Shown piece after piece: positions 18,830 to 32,100 of a DNA stretch of 64,000 bases (its first letter is position 1; every line of letters begins with the position of its first letter). Location: positions 124,001-188,000 of the forward strand of contig CAMQGK010000642.1 of assembly GCA_947000775.1 (NCBI GenBank). Direction: 5' to 3'. Below the pieces are notes generated by a model. The model worked only from the letters and a program-made list of their open reading frames with translations, ran no database searches and was not told the DNA's origin. Source of the stretch: Pterois miles (Eukaryota > Chordata > Actinopteri > Perciformes > Scorpaenidae). The position numbers and the translations under genes are program-made.

Positions 18830-21800
18830 TTAGCCAGAACCTGCAGTTGCCGCCTCCACCTGCAGATTCTGGCAGAGGCTGTAGGTGAATGTTTGACAGC
18901 AGCTGTCAGCCAGAACCTGCAGCTGCCGCCTCCACCTGCAGATTCTGGCAGAGGCTGTAGGTGGAGGTTTGAGTGCAGCTGTCAGCCAGAACCTGCAGTT
19001 GCCGCCTCCACCTGCAGATTCTGGCAGAGGCTGTACGTGGAGGTTTGACTGCAGCTGTCTGCCAGAACCTGCAGTTGCCGCCTCCACCTGCAGATTCTGG
19101 CAGAGGCTGTAGGTGGAGGTTTGACTGCAGCTGTCCGCCAGAACTTTCAGTTGCCACCTCCACCTGCAGATTCTTGCAGACAGCTGCAGTCAAACCTCCA
19201 CCTACAGCCTCTGCCAGAACCCGCAGTTGCCGCCTCCACCCACAGATTCTGGCAGAGGCTGTAGGTGGAGGTTTGAGTTCCGCTGTCAGCCAGAACCTGC
19301 AGTTGCCGCTTCCACCTGCAGATTCTGGCAGAGGCTGTAGGTGGAGGTTTGAGTGCAGCTGTCCGCCAGAACCTGCAGTTACTGCCTCCACCTGCAGATT
19401 TTGGCAGAGGCTGTAGGTGGAGGTTTGACTGCAGCTGTCCGCCAGATCCTGCAGTTGCCGCCTCCAACTGCAGATTCTGGCAGAGGCTGTAGGTGGAGGT
19501 TTGACTGCAGCTGTCCACCAGAACCTGCAGTTGCCACCTCCACCTGCAGATTCTGGCAGAGGCTGTATGTGGAGGTTTGACTGCAGCTGTCCGCCAGAAC
19601 CTGCAGCTGCCACCTCCACTTGCAGATTCTTGCAGACAGCTGCAGTTAAACCTCCACCTACAGCCTCTGCCAGAACCTGCAGTTGCCGCCTCCACCTGCA
19701 GATTCTAACAGAGGCTGTAGGTGGAGGTTTGAGTGCAGCTGTTAGCCAGAACCTGCAGTTGCCGCCTCCACCTGCAGATTCTGGCAGAGGCTGTAGGTGG
19801 AGGTTTGACTGCAGCTGTCTGCCAGAACCTGCAGTTGCCGCCTCCACCTGCAGATTCTGGCAGAGGCTGTAGGTGGAGGTTTGACTGCAGCTGTCCGCCA
19901 GAACCTGCAGTTGCCACCTCCACCTGCAGATTCTGGCAGAGGCTGTAGGTGGAGGTTTGACTGCAGCTGTCCGCCAGAACTTTCAGTTGCCACCTCCGCC
20001 TGCAGATTCTTGCAGACAGCTGCAGTCAAACCTCCACCTATAGCCTCTGCCAGAACCTGCAGTTGCCGCCTCTACCTGCAGATTCTGGCAGAGGCTGTAG
20101 GTGGAGGTTTGACTGCAGCTGTCCGCCAGAACCTGCAGTTACCGCCTCCACCTGCAGATTCTGGCAGAAGCTGTAGGTGGAGGTTTGAGTGCAGCTGTCA
20201 GCCAGAACCTGCAGTTGCCGCCTCCACCTGCAGATTCTGGCAGAGGCTGTAGGTGGAGGTTTGACTGCAACTGTCTGCCAGAACCTGCAGTTGCCACCTC
20301 CACCTGCAGATTCTGGCAGAGGCTGTAGGTGGAGGTTTGACTGCAGCTGTCCGCCAGAAATTTCAGTTGCCACCTCCACCTGCAGATTCTTGCAGACAGC
20401 TGCAGTCAAACCTCCACCTACAGCCTCTGCCAGAACCCGCAGTTGCCGCCTCCACCCGCAGATTCTGGCAGAGGCTGTAGGTGGAGGTTTGAGTTCCGCT
20501 GTCAGCCAGAACCTGCAGTTGCCGCCTCCACCTGCAGATTCTGGCAGAGGCTGTAGGTGGAGGTTTGACTGCAGCTGTCCGCCAGAACCTGCAGTTGCCG
20601 CCTCCACCTGCAGATTCTTGCAGAGGCTGTAGGTGGAGGTTTGACTGCAGCTGTCCGCCAGAACCTGCAATTTCCACCTCCACCTGCAGATTCTTGCAGA
20701 GGCTGTAAGTGGAGGTTTGACTGCAGCTGTCCGCCAGAACCTGCAGCTGCCACCTCCACTTGCAGATTCTTGCAGACAGCTGCAGTCAAACCTCCACCTA
20801 CAGCCTCTGCCAGAACCCGCAGTTGCCGCCTCCACCTGCAGATTCTGGCAGAGGCTGTAGGTGGAGGTTTGAGTTCAGCTGTTAGCCAGAACCTGCAATT
20901 GCCGCCTCCACCTGCAGATTCTGGCAGAGGCTGTAGGTGGATGTTTGACTGCAGCTGTCTGCCAGAACCTGCAGCTGCCGCCTCCACCTGCAGATTCTGG
21001 CAGAGGCTGTAGGTGGAGGTTTGAGTGCAGCTGTCAGCCAGAACCTGCAGTTGCCGCCTCCACCTGCAGATTCTGGCAGAGGCTGTAGGTGGAGGTTTGA
21101 CTGCAGCTGTCTGCCAGAACCTGCAGTTGCCGCCTCCACCTGCAGATTCTGGCAGAGGCTGTAGGTGGAGGTTTGACTGCAGCTGTCCGCCAGAACTTTC
21201 AGTTTCCACCTCCACCTGCAGATTCTTGCAGACAGCTGCAGTCAAACCTCCACCTACAGCCTCTGCCAGAACCCGCAGTTGCCGCCTCCACCCGCAGGTT
21301 CTGGCAGAGGCTGTGGTGGAGGTTTGACTGCAGCTGTCCGCCAGAACCTGCAGTTGTCGCCTCCACCTGCAGATTCTGGCAGAGGCTGTAGGTGGAGGTT
21401 TGAATGCAGCTCTCCGCCAGAACCTGCAGTTGCCGCCTCCACCTGCAGGTTCTGGCAGAGGCTGTAGGTGGAGGTTTGACTGCAGCTGTCCGCCAGAACC
21501 TGCAGTTGCCGCCTCCACCTGCAGATTCTGGTAGAGGCTGTAGGTGGAGGTTTGAGTGCAGCTGTCAGCCAGATCCTGCAGTTGGCGCCTCCACCTGCAG
21601 ATTCTGGCAGAGGCTGTAGGTGGAGGTTTGAGTGTAGCTGTCTGCCAGAACCTGCAGTTGCCGCCTCCACCTGCAGATTCTGGCAGAGGCTGTAGGTGGA
21701 GGTTTGACTGCAGCTGTCCGCCAGAACATGCAGTTGCCACCTCCACCTGCAGATTCTTGCAGACAGCTGCAGTCAAACCTCCACCTACAGCCTCTGCCAG

Positions 21801-24800
21801 AACCCGCAGTTGCCGCCTCCACCCGCAGATTCTGGCAGAGGCTGTAGGTGGAGGTTTGAGTTCCGCTGTCAGCAAGAACCTGCAGTTGCCGCTTCCACCT
21901 GCAGATTCTGGCAGAGGCTGCAGGTGGAGGTTTGAGTGCAGCTGTCCGCCAGAACCTGCAGTTGCCGCCTCCACCTGCAGATTTTGGCAAAGGCTGTAGG
22001 TGGAGGTTTGACTGCAGCTGGCCGCCAGAACCTGCAGTTGCCGCCTCCAACTGCAGATTCTGGCAGAGGCTGTAGGTGGAGGTTTGACTGCAGCTGTCCG
22101 CCAGAACCTGCAGTTTCCACCTCCCCCTGCAGATTCTGGCAGAGGCTGTAGGTGGAGGTTTGACTGCAGCTGTCTGCCAGAACCTGCAGTTGCCGCCTCC
22201 ACCTGCAGATTCTGGCAGAGGCTGTAGGTGGAGGTTTGACTGCAGCTGTCCGCCAGAACCTGCAGTTGCCACCTCCACCTGCAGATTCTTGCAGACAGCT
22301 GCAGTCAAACCTCCACCTACAGCCTCTGCCAGAACCCGCAGTTGCCGCCTCCACCCGCAGATTCTGGCAGAGGCTGTAGGTGGAGGTTTGAGTGCAGCTG
22401 TCCGCCAGAACCTGCAGTTGCCGCTTCCACCTGCAGATTCTGGCAGAGGCTGTAGGTGGAGGTTTGACTGCAGCTGTCCGCCAGAACCTGCAGTTGCCGC
22501 CTCCACCTGCAGATTCTGGCAGAGGCTGTAGGTGGAGGTTTGACTGCAGCTGTCCGCCAGAACCTGCAGTTGCCAACTCCCCCTGCAGATTCTGGCAGAG
22601 GCTGTAGGTGGAGGTTTGACTGCAGCTGTCCGCCAGAACCTGCAGTTGCCGCCTCCACCTGCAGATTCTGGTAGAGGCTGTAGGTGGAGGTTTGAGTGCA
22701 GCTGTCAGCCAGAACCTGCAGTTGGCGCCTCCACCTGCAGATTCTGGCAGAGGCTGTTGGTGGAGGTTTGACTGCAGCTGTCTGCCAGAACCTGCATTTG
22801 TCGCCTCCACCTGCAGATTCTTGCAGAGGCTGTAGGTGGAGGTTTGACTGCAGCTGTCCGCCAGAACCTGCAGCTGCCACCTCCACTTGCAGATTCTTGC
22901 AGACAGCTGCAGTCAAACCTCCACCTACAGCCTCTGCCAGAACCCGCAGTTGCCGCCTCCACCTGCAGATTCTGGCAGAGGCTGTAGGTGGAGGTTTGAG
23001 TGCAGCTGTTAGCCAGAACCTGCAGTTGCCGCCTCCACCTGCAGATTCTGGCAGAGGCTGTAGGTGGATGTTTGACAGCAGCTGTCAGCCAGAACCTGCA
23101 GCTGCCGCCTCCACCTGCAGATTCTGGCAGAGGCTGTAGGTGGAGGTTTGAGTGCAGCTGTCAGCCAGAACCTGCAGTTGCCGCCTCCACCTGCAGATTC
23201 TGGCAGAGGCTGTACGTGGAGGTTTGACTGCAGCTGTCTGCAAGAACCTGCAGTTGCCGCCTCCACCTGCAGATTCTGGCAGAGGCTGTAGGTGGAGGTT
23301 TGACTGCAGCTGTCCGCCAGAACTTTCAGTTGCCACCTCCACCTGCAGATTCTTGCAGACAGCTGCAGTCAAACCTCCACCTACAGCCTCTGCCAGAACC
23401 CGCAGTTGCCGCCTCCACCCGCAGATTCTGGCAGAGGCTGTAGGTGGAGGTTTGATTTCCGCTGTCAGCCAGAACCTGCAGTTGCCGCTTCCACCTGCAG
23501 ATTTTGGCAGAGGCTGTAGGTGGAGGTTTGAGTTCAGCTGTTAGCCAGAACCTGCAGTTGCCGCCTCCACCTGCAGATTCTGGCAGAGGCTGTAGGTGGA
23601 TGTTTGACTGCAGCTGTCTGCCAGAACCTGCAGCTGCCGCCTCCACCTGCAGATTCTGGCAGAGGCTGTAGGTGGAGGTTTGAGTGCAGCTGTCAGCCAG
23701 AACCTGCAGTTGCCGCCTCCACCTGCAGATTCTGGCAGAGGCTGTAGGTGGAGGTTTGACTGCAGCTGTCTGCAAGAACCTGCAGTTGCCGCCTCCACCT
23801 GCAGATTCTGGCAGAGGCTGTAGGTGGAGGTTTAACTGCAGCTGTCCGCCAGAACTTTCAGTTTCCACCTCCACCTGCAGATTCTTGCAGACAGCTGCAG
23901 TCAAACCTCCACCTACAGCCTCTGCCAGAACCCGCAGTTGCCGCCTCCACCCGCAGATTCTGGCAGAGGCTGTAGGTGGAGGTTTGAGTTCCGCTGTCAG
24001 CCAGAACCTGCAGTTGCCGCTTCCACCTGCAGATTCTGGCAGAGGCTGCAGGTGGAGGTTTGAGTGCAGCTGTCCGCCAGAACCTGCAGTTGCCGCCTCC
24101 ACCTGCAGATTCTGGCAGAGGCTGTAGGTGAATGTTTGACAGCAGCTGTCAGACAGAACCTGCAGCTGCCGCCTCCACCTGCAGATTCTGGCAGAGGCTG
24201 TAGGTGGAGGTTTGAGTGCAGCTGTCAGCCAGAACCTGCAGTTGCCGCCTCCACCTGCAGATTCTGGCAGAGGCTGTACGTGGAGGTTTGACTGCAGCTG
24301 TCTGCCAGAACCTGCAGTTGCCGCCTCCACCTGCAGATTCTGGCAGAGGCTGTAGGTGGAGGTTTGACTGCAGCTGTCCGCCAGAACTTTCAGTTGCCAC
24401 CTCCACCTGCAGATTCTTGCAGACAGCTGCAGTCAAACCTCCACCTACAGCCTCTGCCAGAACCCGCAGTTGCCGCCTCCACCCACAGATTCTGGCAGAG
24501 GCTGTAGGTGGAGGTTTGAGTTCCGCTGTCAGCCAGAACCTGCAGTTGCCGCTTCCACCTGCAGATTCTGGCAGAGGCTGTAGGTGGAGGTTTGAGTGCA
24601 GCTGTCCGCCAGAACCTGCAGTTACTGCCTCCACCTGCAGATTTTGGCAGAGGCTGTAGGTGGAGGTTTGACTGCAGCTGTCCGCCAGATCCTGCAGTTG
24701 CCGCCTCCAACTGCAGATTCTGGCAGAGGCTGTAGGTGGAGGTTTGACTGCAGCTGTCCACCAGAACCTGCAGTTGCCACCTCCACCTGCAGATTCTGGC

Positions 24801-27800
24801 AGAGGCTGTATGTGGAGGTTTGACTGCAGCTGTCCGCCAGAACCTGCAGCTGCCACCTCCACTTGCAGATTCTTGCAGACAGCTGCAGTTAAACCTCCAC
24901 CTACAGCCTCTGCCAGAACCTGCAGTTGCCGCCTCCACCTGCAGATTCTAACAGAGGCTGTAGGTGGAGGTTTGAGTGCAGCTGTTAGCCAGAACCTGCA
25001 GTTGCCGCCTCCACCTGCAGATTCTGGCAGAGGCTGTAGGTGGAGGTTTGACTGCAGCTGTCTGCCAGAACCTGCAGTTGCCGCCTCCACCTGCAGATTC
25101 TGGCAGAGGCTGTAGGTGGAGGTTTGACTGCAGCTGTCCGCCAGAACCTGCAGTTGCCACCTCCACCTGCAGATTCTGGCAGAGGCTGTAGGTGGAGGTT
25201 TGACTGCAGCTGTCCGCCAGAACTTTCAGTTGCCACCTCCGCCTGCAGATTCTTGCAGACAGCTGCAGTCAAACCTCCACCTATAGCCTCTGCCAGAACC
25301 TGCAGTTGCCGCCTCTACCTGCAGTTTCTGGCAGAGGCTGTAAGTGGAGGTTTGACTGCAGCTGTCCGCCAGAACCTGCAGTTACCGCCTCCACCTGCAG
25401 ATTCTGGCAGAAGCTGTAGGTGGAGGTTTGAGTGCAGCTGTCAGCCAGAACCTGCAGTTGCCGCCTCCACCTGCAGATTCTGGCAGAGGCTGTAGGTGGA
25501 GGTTTGACTGCAACTGTCTGCCAGAACCTGCAGTTGCCACCTCCACCTGCAGATTCTGGCAGAGGCTGTAGGTGGAGGTTTGACTGCAGCTGTCCGCCAG
25601 AAATTTCAGTTGCCACCTCCACCTGCAGATTCTTGCAGACAGCTGCAGTCAAACCTCCACCTACAGCCTCTGCCAGAACCCGCAGTTGCCGCCTCCACCC
25701 GCAGATTCTGGCAGAGGCTGTAGGTGGAGGTTTGAGTTCCGCTGTCAGCCAGAACCTGCAGTTGCCGCCTCCACCTGCAGATTCTGGCAGAGGCTGTAGG
25801 TGGAGGTTTGACTGCAGCTGTCCGCCAGAACCTGCAGTTGCCGCCTCCACCTGCAGATTCTTGCAGAGGCTGTAGGTGGAGGTTTGACTGCAGCTGTCCG
25901 CCAGAACCTGCAATTTCCACCTCCACCTGCAGATTCTTGCAGAGGCTGTAAGTGGAGGTTTGACTGCAGCTGTCCGCCAGAACCTGCAGCTGCCACCTCC
26001 ACTTGCAGATTCTTGCAGACAGCTGCAGTCAAACCTCCACCTACAGCCTCTGCCAGAACCCGCAGTTGCCGCCTCCACCTGCAGATTCTGGCAGAGGCTG
26101 TAGGTGGAGGTTTGAGTTCAGCTGTTAGCCAGAACCTGCAATTGCCGCCTCCACCTGCAGATTCTGGCAGAGGCTGTAGGTGGATTTTTGACTGCAGCTG
26201 TCTGCCAGAACCTGCAGCTGCCGCCTCCACCTGCAGATTCTGGCAGAGGCTGTAGGTGGAGGTTTGAGTGCAGCTGTCAGCCAGAACCTTCAGTTGCCGC
26301 CTCCACCTGCAGATTCTGGCAGAGGCTGTAGGTGGAGGTTTGACTGCAGCTGTCTGCCAGAACCTGCAGTTGCCGCCTCCACCTGCAGATTCTGGCAGAG
26401 GCTGTAGGTGGAGGTTTGACTGCAGCTGTCCGCCAGAACTTTCAGTTTCCACCTCCACCTGCAGATTCTTGCAGACAGCTGCAGTCAAACCTCCACCTAC
26501 AGCCTCTGCCAGAACCCGCAGTTGCCGCCTCCACCCGCAGGTTCTGGCAGAGGCTGTAGGTGGAGGTTTGAGTTCCGCTGTCAGCCAGAACCTGCAGTTG
26601 CCGCTTCCACCTGCAGATTCTGGCAGAGGCTGCAGGTGGAGGTTTGAGTGCAGCTGTCCGCCAGAACCTGCAGTTGCCGCCTCCACCTGCAGATTTTGGC
26701 AGAGGCTGTAGGTGGAGGTTTGACTGCAGCTGTCCGCCAGAACCTGCAGTTGTCGCCTCCACCTGCAGATTCTGGCAGAGGCTGTAGGTGGAGGTTTGAC
26801 TGCAGCTGTCCGCCAGAACCTGCAGTTGCCACCTCCCCCTGCAGATTCTGGCAGAGGCTGTAGGTGGAGGTTTGACTGCAGCTGTCCGCCAGAACCTGCA
26901 GTTGCCGCCTCCACCTGCAGATTCTGGTAGAGGCTGTAGGTGGAGGTTTGAGTGCAGCTGTCAGCCAGATCCTGCAGTTGGCGCCTCCACCTGCAGATTC
27001 TGGCAGAGGCTGTAGGTGGAGGTTTGAGTGTAGCTGTCTGCCAGAACCTGCAGTTGCCGCCTCCACCTGCAGATTCTGGCAGAGGCTGTAGGTGGAGGTT
27101 TGACTGCAGCTGTCCGCCAGAACATGCAGTTGCCACCTCCACCTGCAGATTCTTGCAGACAGCTGCAGTCAAACCTCCACCTACAGCCTCTGCCAGAACC
27201 CGCAGTTGCCGCCTCCACCCGCAGATTCTGGCAGAGGCTGTAGGTGGAGGTTTGAGTTCCGCTGTCAGCAAGACCCTGCAGTTGCCGCTTCCACCTGCAG
27301 ATTCTGGCAGAGGCTGCAGGTGGAGGTTTGAGTGCAGCTGTCCGCCAGAACCTGCAGTTGCCGCCTCCACCTGCAGATTTTGGCAGAGGCTGTAGGTGGA
27401 GGTTTGACTGCAGCTCTCCGCCAGAACCTGCAGTTGCCGCCTCCAACTGCAGATTCTGGCAGAGGCTGTAGGTGGAGGTTTGACTGCAGCTGTCCGCCAG
27501 AACCTGCAGTTGCCACCTCCCCCTGCAGATTCTGGCAGAGGCTGTAGGTGGAGGTTTGACTGCAGCTGTCTGCCAGAACCTGCAGTTGCCGCCTCCACCT
27601 GCAGATTCTGGCAGAGGCTGTAGGTGGAGGTTTGACTGCAGCTGTCCGCCAGAACCTGCAGTTGCCACCTCCACCTGCAGATTCTTGCAGACAGCTGCAG
27701 TCAAACCTCCACCTACAGCCTCTGCCAGAACCCGCAGTTGCCGCCTCCACCCGCAGATTCTGGCAGAGGCTGTAGGTGGAGGTTTGAGTGCAGCTGTCCG

Positions 27801-29195
27801 CCAGAACCTGCAGTTGCCGCTTCCACCTGCAGATTCTGGCAGAGGCTGTAGGTGGAGGTTTGACTGCAGCTGTCCGCCAGAACCTGCAGTTGCCGCCTCC
27901 ACCTGCAGATTCTGGCAGAGGCTGTAGGTGGAGGTTTGACTGCAGCTGTCCGCCAGAACCTGCAGTTGCCAACTCCCCCTGCAGATTCTGGTAGAGGCTG
28001 TAGGTGGAGGTTTGAGTGCAGCTGTCAGCCAGAACCTGCAGTTGGCGCCTCCACCTGCAGATTCTGGCAGAGGCTGTAGGTGGAGGTTTGAGTTCAGCTG
28101 TCAGCCAGAACCTGCAGTTGCCGCCTCGACCTGCAGATTCTGGCAGAGGCTGTTGGTGGAGGTTTGACTGCAGCTGTCTGCCAGAACCTGCATTTGTCGC
28201 CTCCACCTGCAGATTCTTGCAGAGGCTGTAGGTGGAGGTTTGACTGCAGCTGTCCGCCAGAACCTGCAGCTGCCACCTCCACTTGCAGATTCTTGCAGAC
28301 AGCTGCAGTCAAACCTCCACCTACAGCCTCTGCCAGAACCCGCAGTTGCCGCCTCCACCTGCAGATTCTGGCAGAGGCTGTAGGTGGAGGTTTGAGTGCA
28401 GCTGTTAGCCAGAACCTGCAGTTGCCGCCTCCACCTGCAGATTCTGGCAGAGGCTGTAGGTGGATGTTTGACAGCAGCTGTCAGCCAGAACCTGCAGCTG
28501 CCGCCTCCACCTGCAGATTCTGGCAGAGGCTGTAGGTGGAGGTTTGAGTGCAGCTGTCAGCCAGAACCTGCAGTTGCCGCCTCCACCTGCAGATTCTGGC
28601 AGAGGCTGTACGTGGAGGTTTGACTGCAGCTGTCTGCAAGAACCTGCAGTTGCCGCCTCCACCTGCAGATTCTGGCAGAGGCTGTAGGTGGAGGTTTGAC
28701 TGCAGCTGTCCACCAGAACTTTCAGTTGCCACCTCCACCTGCAGATTCTTGCAGACAGCTGCAGTCAAACCTCCACCTACAGCCTCTGCCAGAACCCGCA
28801 GTTGCCGCCTCCACCCGCAGATTCTGGCAGAGGCTGTAGGTGGAGGTTTGATTTCCGCTGTCAGCCAGAACCTGCAGTTGCCGCTTCCACCTGCAGATTT
28901 TGGCAGAGGCTGTAGGTGGAGGTTTGAGTTCAGCTGTTAGCCAGAACCTGCAGTTGCCGCCTCCACCTGCAGATTCTGGCAGAGGCTGTAGGTGGATGTT
29001 TGACTGCAGCTGTCTGCCAGAACCTGCAGCTGCCGCCTCCACCTGCAGATTCTGGCAGAGGCTGTAGGTGGAGGTTTGAGTGCAGCTGTCAGCCAGAACC
29101 TGCAGTTGCCGCCTCCACCTGCAGATTCTGGCAGAGGCTTTAGGTGGAGGTTTGACTGCAGCTGTCTGCAAGAACCTGCAGTTGCCGCCTCCACC
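18830..29195. repeat. Tandem higher-order duplication of about 5.2-5.4 kb
   Basis: About 5 kb from 18830 recurs from about 24075. Rare marker GGTGAATGTTTGACAGC occurs at 18885 and 24128 (offset 5,243). Later markers, e.g. ATTCTAACAGAGGC, AGAAATTTCAGTTG and AGCTGTCTGCAAGAACC, keep the order. Offset changes to 5,396 after about 21.3/26.5 kb because the left copy is two units (152 bp) shorter there, next to a 1-bp deletion (GGCTGTGGTGGAGG at 21309). Confidence 0.85.
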
Positions 29196-32100
29196 TGCAG
29201 ATTCTTGCAGAGGCTGTAGGTGGAGGTTTGACTGCAGCTGTCCGCCAGAACCTGCAGCTGCCACCTCCACTTGCAGATTCTTGCAGACAGCTGCAGTCAA
29301 ACCTCCACCTACAGCCTCTGCCAGAACCCGCAGTTGCCGCCTCCACCTGCAGATTCTGGCAGAGGCTGTAGGTGGAGGTTTGAGTGCAGCTGTTAGCCAG
29401 AACCTGCAGTTGCCGCCTCCACCTGCAGATTCTGGCAGAGGCTGTAGGTGGATGTTTGACAGCAGCTGTCAGCCAGAACCTGCAGCTGCCGCCTCCACCT
29501 GCAGATTCTGGCAGAGGCTGTAGGTGGAGGTTTGAGTGCAGCTGTCAGCCAGAACCTGCAGTTGCCGCCTCCACCTGCAGATTCTGGCAGAGGCTGTACG
29601 TGGAGGTTTGACTGCAGCTGTCTGCAAGAACCTGCAGTTGCCGCCTCCACCTGCAGATTCTGGCAGAGGCTGTAGGTGGAGGTTTGACTGCAGCTGTCCA
29701 CCAGAACTTTCAGTTGCCACCTCCACCTGCAGATTCTTGCAGACAGCTGCAGTCAAACCTCCACCTACAGCCTCTGCCAGAACCCGCAGTTGCCGCCTCC
29801 ACCCGCAGATTCTGGCAGAGGCTGTAGGTGGAGGTTTGATTTCCGCTGTCAGCCAGAACCTGCAGTTGCCGCTTCCACCTGCAGATTTTGGCAGAGGCTG
29901 TAGGTGGAGGTTTGAGTTCAGCTGTTAGCCAGAACCTGCAGTTGCCGCCTCCACCTGCAGATTCTGGCAGAGGCTGTAGGTGGATGTTTGACTGCAGCTG
30001 TCTGCCAGAACCTGCAGCTGCCGCCTCCACCTGCAGATTCTGGCAGAGGCTGTAGGTGGAGGTTTGAGTGCAGCTGTCAGCCAGAACCTGCAGTTGCCGC
30101 CTCCACCTGCAGATTCTGGCAGAGGCTGTAGGTGGAGGTTTGACTGCAGCTGTCTGCAAGAACCTGCAGTTGCCGCCTCCACCTGCAGATTCTGGCAGAG
30201 GCTGTAGGTGGAGGTTTAACTGCAGCTGTCCGCCAGAACTTTCAGTTTCCACCTCCATCTGCAGATTCTTGCAGACAGCTGCAGTCAAACCTCCACCTAC
30301 AGCCTCTGCCAGAACCCGCAGTTGCCGCCTCCACCCGCAGATTCTGGCAGAGGCTGTAGGTGGAGGTTTGAGTTCCGCTGTCAGCCAGAACCTGCAGTTG
30401 CCGCTTCCACCTGCAGATTCTGGCAGAGGCTGCAGGTGGAGGTTTGAGTGCAGCTGTCCGCCAGAACCTGCAGTTGCCGCCTCCACCTGCAGAATTTGGC
30501 AGAGGCTGTAGGTGGAGGTTTGACTGCAGCTGTCCGCCAGAACCTGCAGTTGCCGCCTCCACCTGCAGATTCTGGCAGAGGCTGTAGGTGGAGGTTTGAC
30601 TGCAGCTGTCCGCCAGAACCTGCAGTTGCCACCTCCCCCTGCAGATTCTGGCAGAGGCTGTAGGTGGAGGTTTGACTGCAGCTGTCCGCCAGAACCTGCA
30701 GTTGCCACCTCCACCTGCAGATTCTGGTAGAGGCTGTAGGTGGAGGTTTGAGTGCAGCTGTCAGCCAGAACCTGCAGTTGCCGCCTCCACCTGCAGATTC
30801 TGGCAGAGGCTGTAGGTGGAGATTTGACTGCAGCTGTCTGCCAGAACCTGCAGTTGCCGCCTCCACCTGCAGATTCTGGCAGAGGCTGTAGGTGGAGGTT
30901 TGAGTTCAGCTGTCAGCCAGAACCTGCAGTTGCCGCCTCGACATGCAGATTCTGGCAGAGGCTGTTGGTGGAGGTTTGACTGCAGCTGTCTGCCAGAACC
31001 TGCATTTGTCGCCTCCACCTGCAGATTCTTGCAGAGGCTGTAGGTGGAGGTTTGACTGCAGCTGTCCGCCAGAACCTGCAGCTGCCACCTCCACTTGCAG
31101 ATTCTTGCAGACAGCTGCAGTCAAACCTCCACTTACAGCCTCTGCCAGAACCCGCAGTTGCCGCCTCCACCTGCAGATTCTGGCAGAGGCTGTAGGTGGA
31201 GGTTTGAGTGCAGCTGTTAGCCAGAACCTGCAGTTGCCGCCTCCACCTGCAGATTCTGGCAGAGGCTGTAGGTGGATGTTTGACAGCAGCTGTCAGCCAG
31301 AACCTGCAGCTGCCGCCTCCACCTGCAGACTCTGGCAGAGGCTGTAGGTGGAGGTTTGAGTGCAGCTGTCAGCCAGAACCTGCAGTTGCCGCCTCCACCT
31401 GCAGATTCTGGCAGAGGCTGTACGTGGAGGTTTGACTGCAGCTGTCTGCAAGAACCTGCAGTTGCCGCCTCCACCTGCAGATTCTGGCAGAGGCTGTAGG
31501 TGGAGGTTTGACTGCAGCTGTCCGCCAGAACTTTCAGTTGCCACCTCCACCTGCAGATTCTTGCAGACAGCTGCAGTCAAACCTCCACCTACAGCCTCTG
31601 CCAGAACCCGCAGTTGCCGCCTCCACCCGCAGATTCTGGCAGAGGCTGTAGGTGGAGGTTTGATTTCCGCTGTCAGCCAGAACCTGCAGTTGCCGCTTCC
31701 ACCTGCAGATTTTGGCAGAGGCTGTAGGTGGAGGTTTGAGTTCAGCTGTTAGCCAGAACCTGCAGTTGCCACCTCCACCTGCAGATTCTGGCAGAGGCTG
31801 TAGGTGGATGTTTGACTGCAGCTGTGTGCCAGAACCTGCAGCTGCCGCCTCCACCTGCAGATTCTGGCAGAGGCTGTAGGTGGAGGTTTGAGTGCAGCTG
31901 TCAGCCAGAACCTGCAGTTGCCGCCTCCACCTGCAGATTCTGGCAGAGGCTGTAGGTGGAGGTTTGACTGCAGCTGTCTGCAAGAACCTGCAGTTGCCGC
32001 CTCCACCTGCAGATTCTGGCAGAGGCTGTAGGTGGAGGTTTAACTGCAGCTGTCCGCCAGAACTTTCAGTTTCCACCTCCACCTGCAGATTCTTGCAGAC

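Noticed and set aside
25745..27598. 617-codon open frame on the minus strand, and dozens of similar frames across 10.1-64 kb
   Set aside because: They are the satellite read through a stop-free strand. They start at GTG, TTG or CTG, all three frames are equally open, and the peptide is the same 76-residue repeat throughout.
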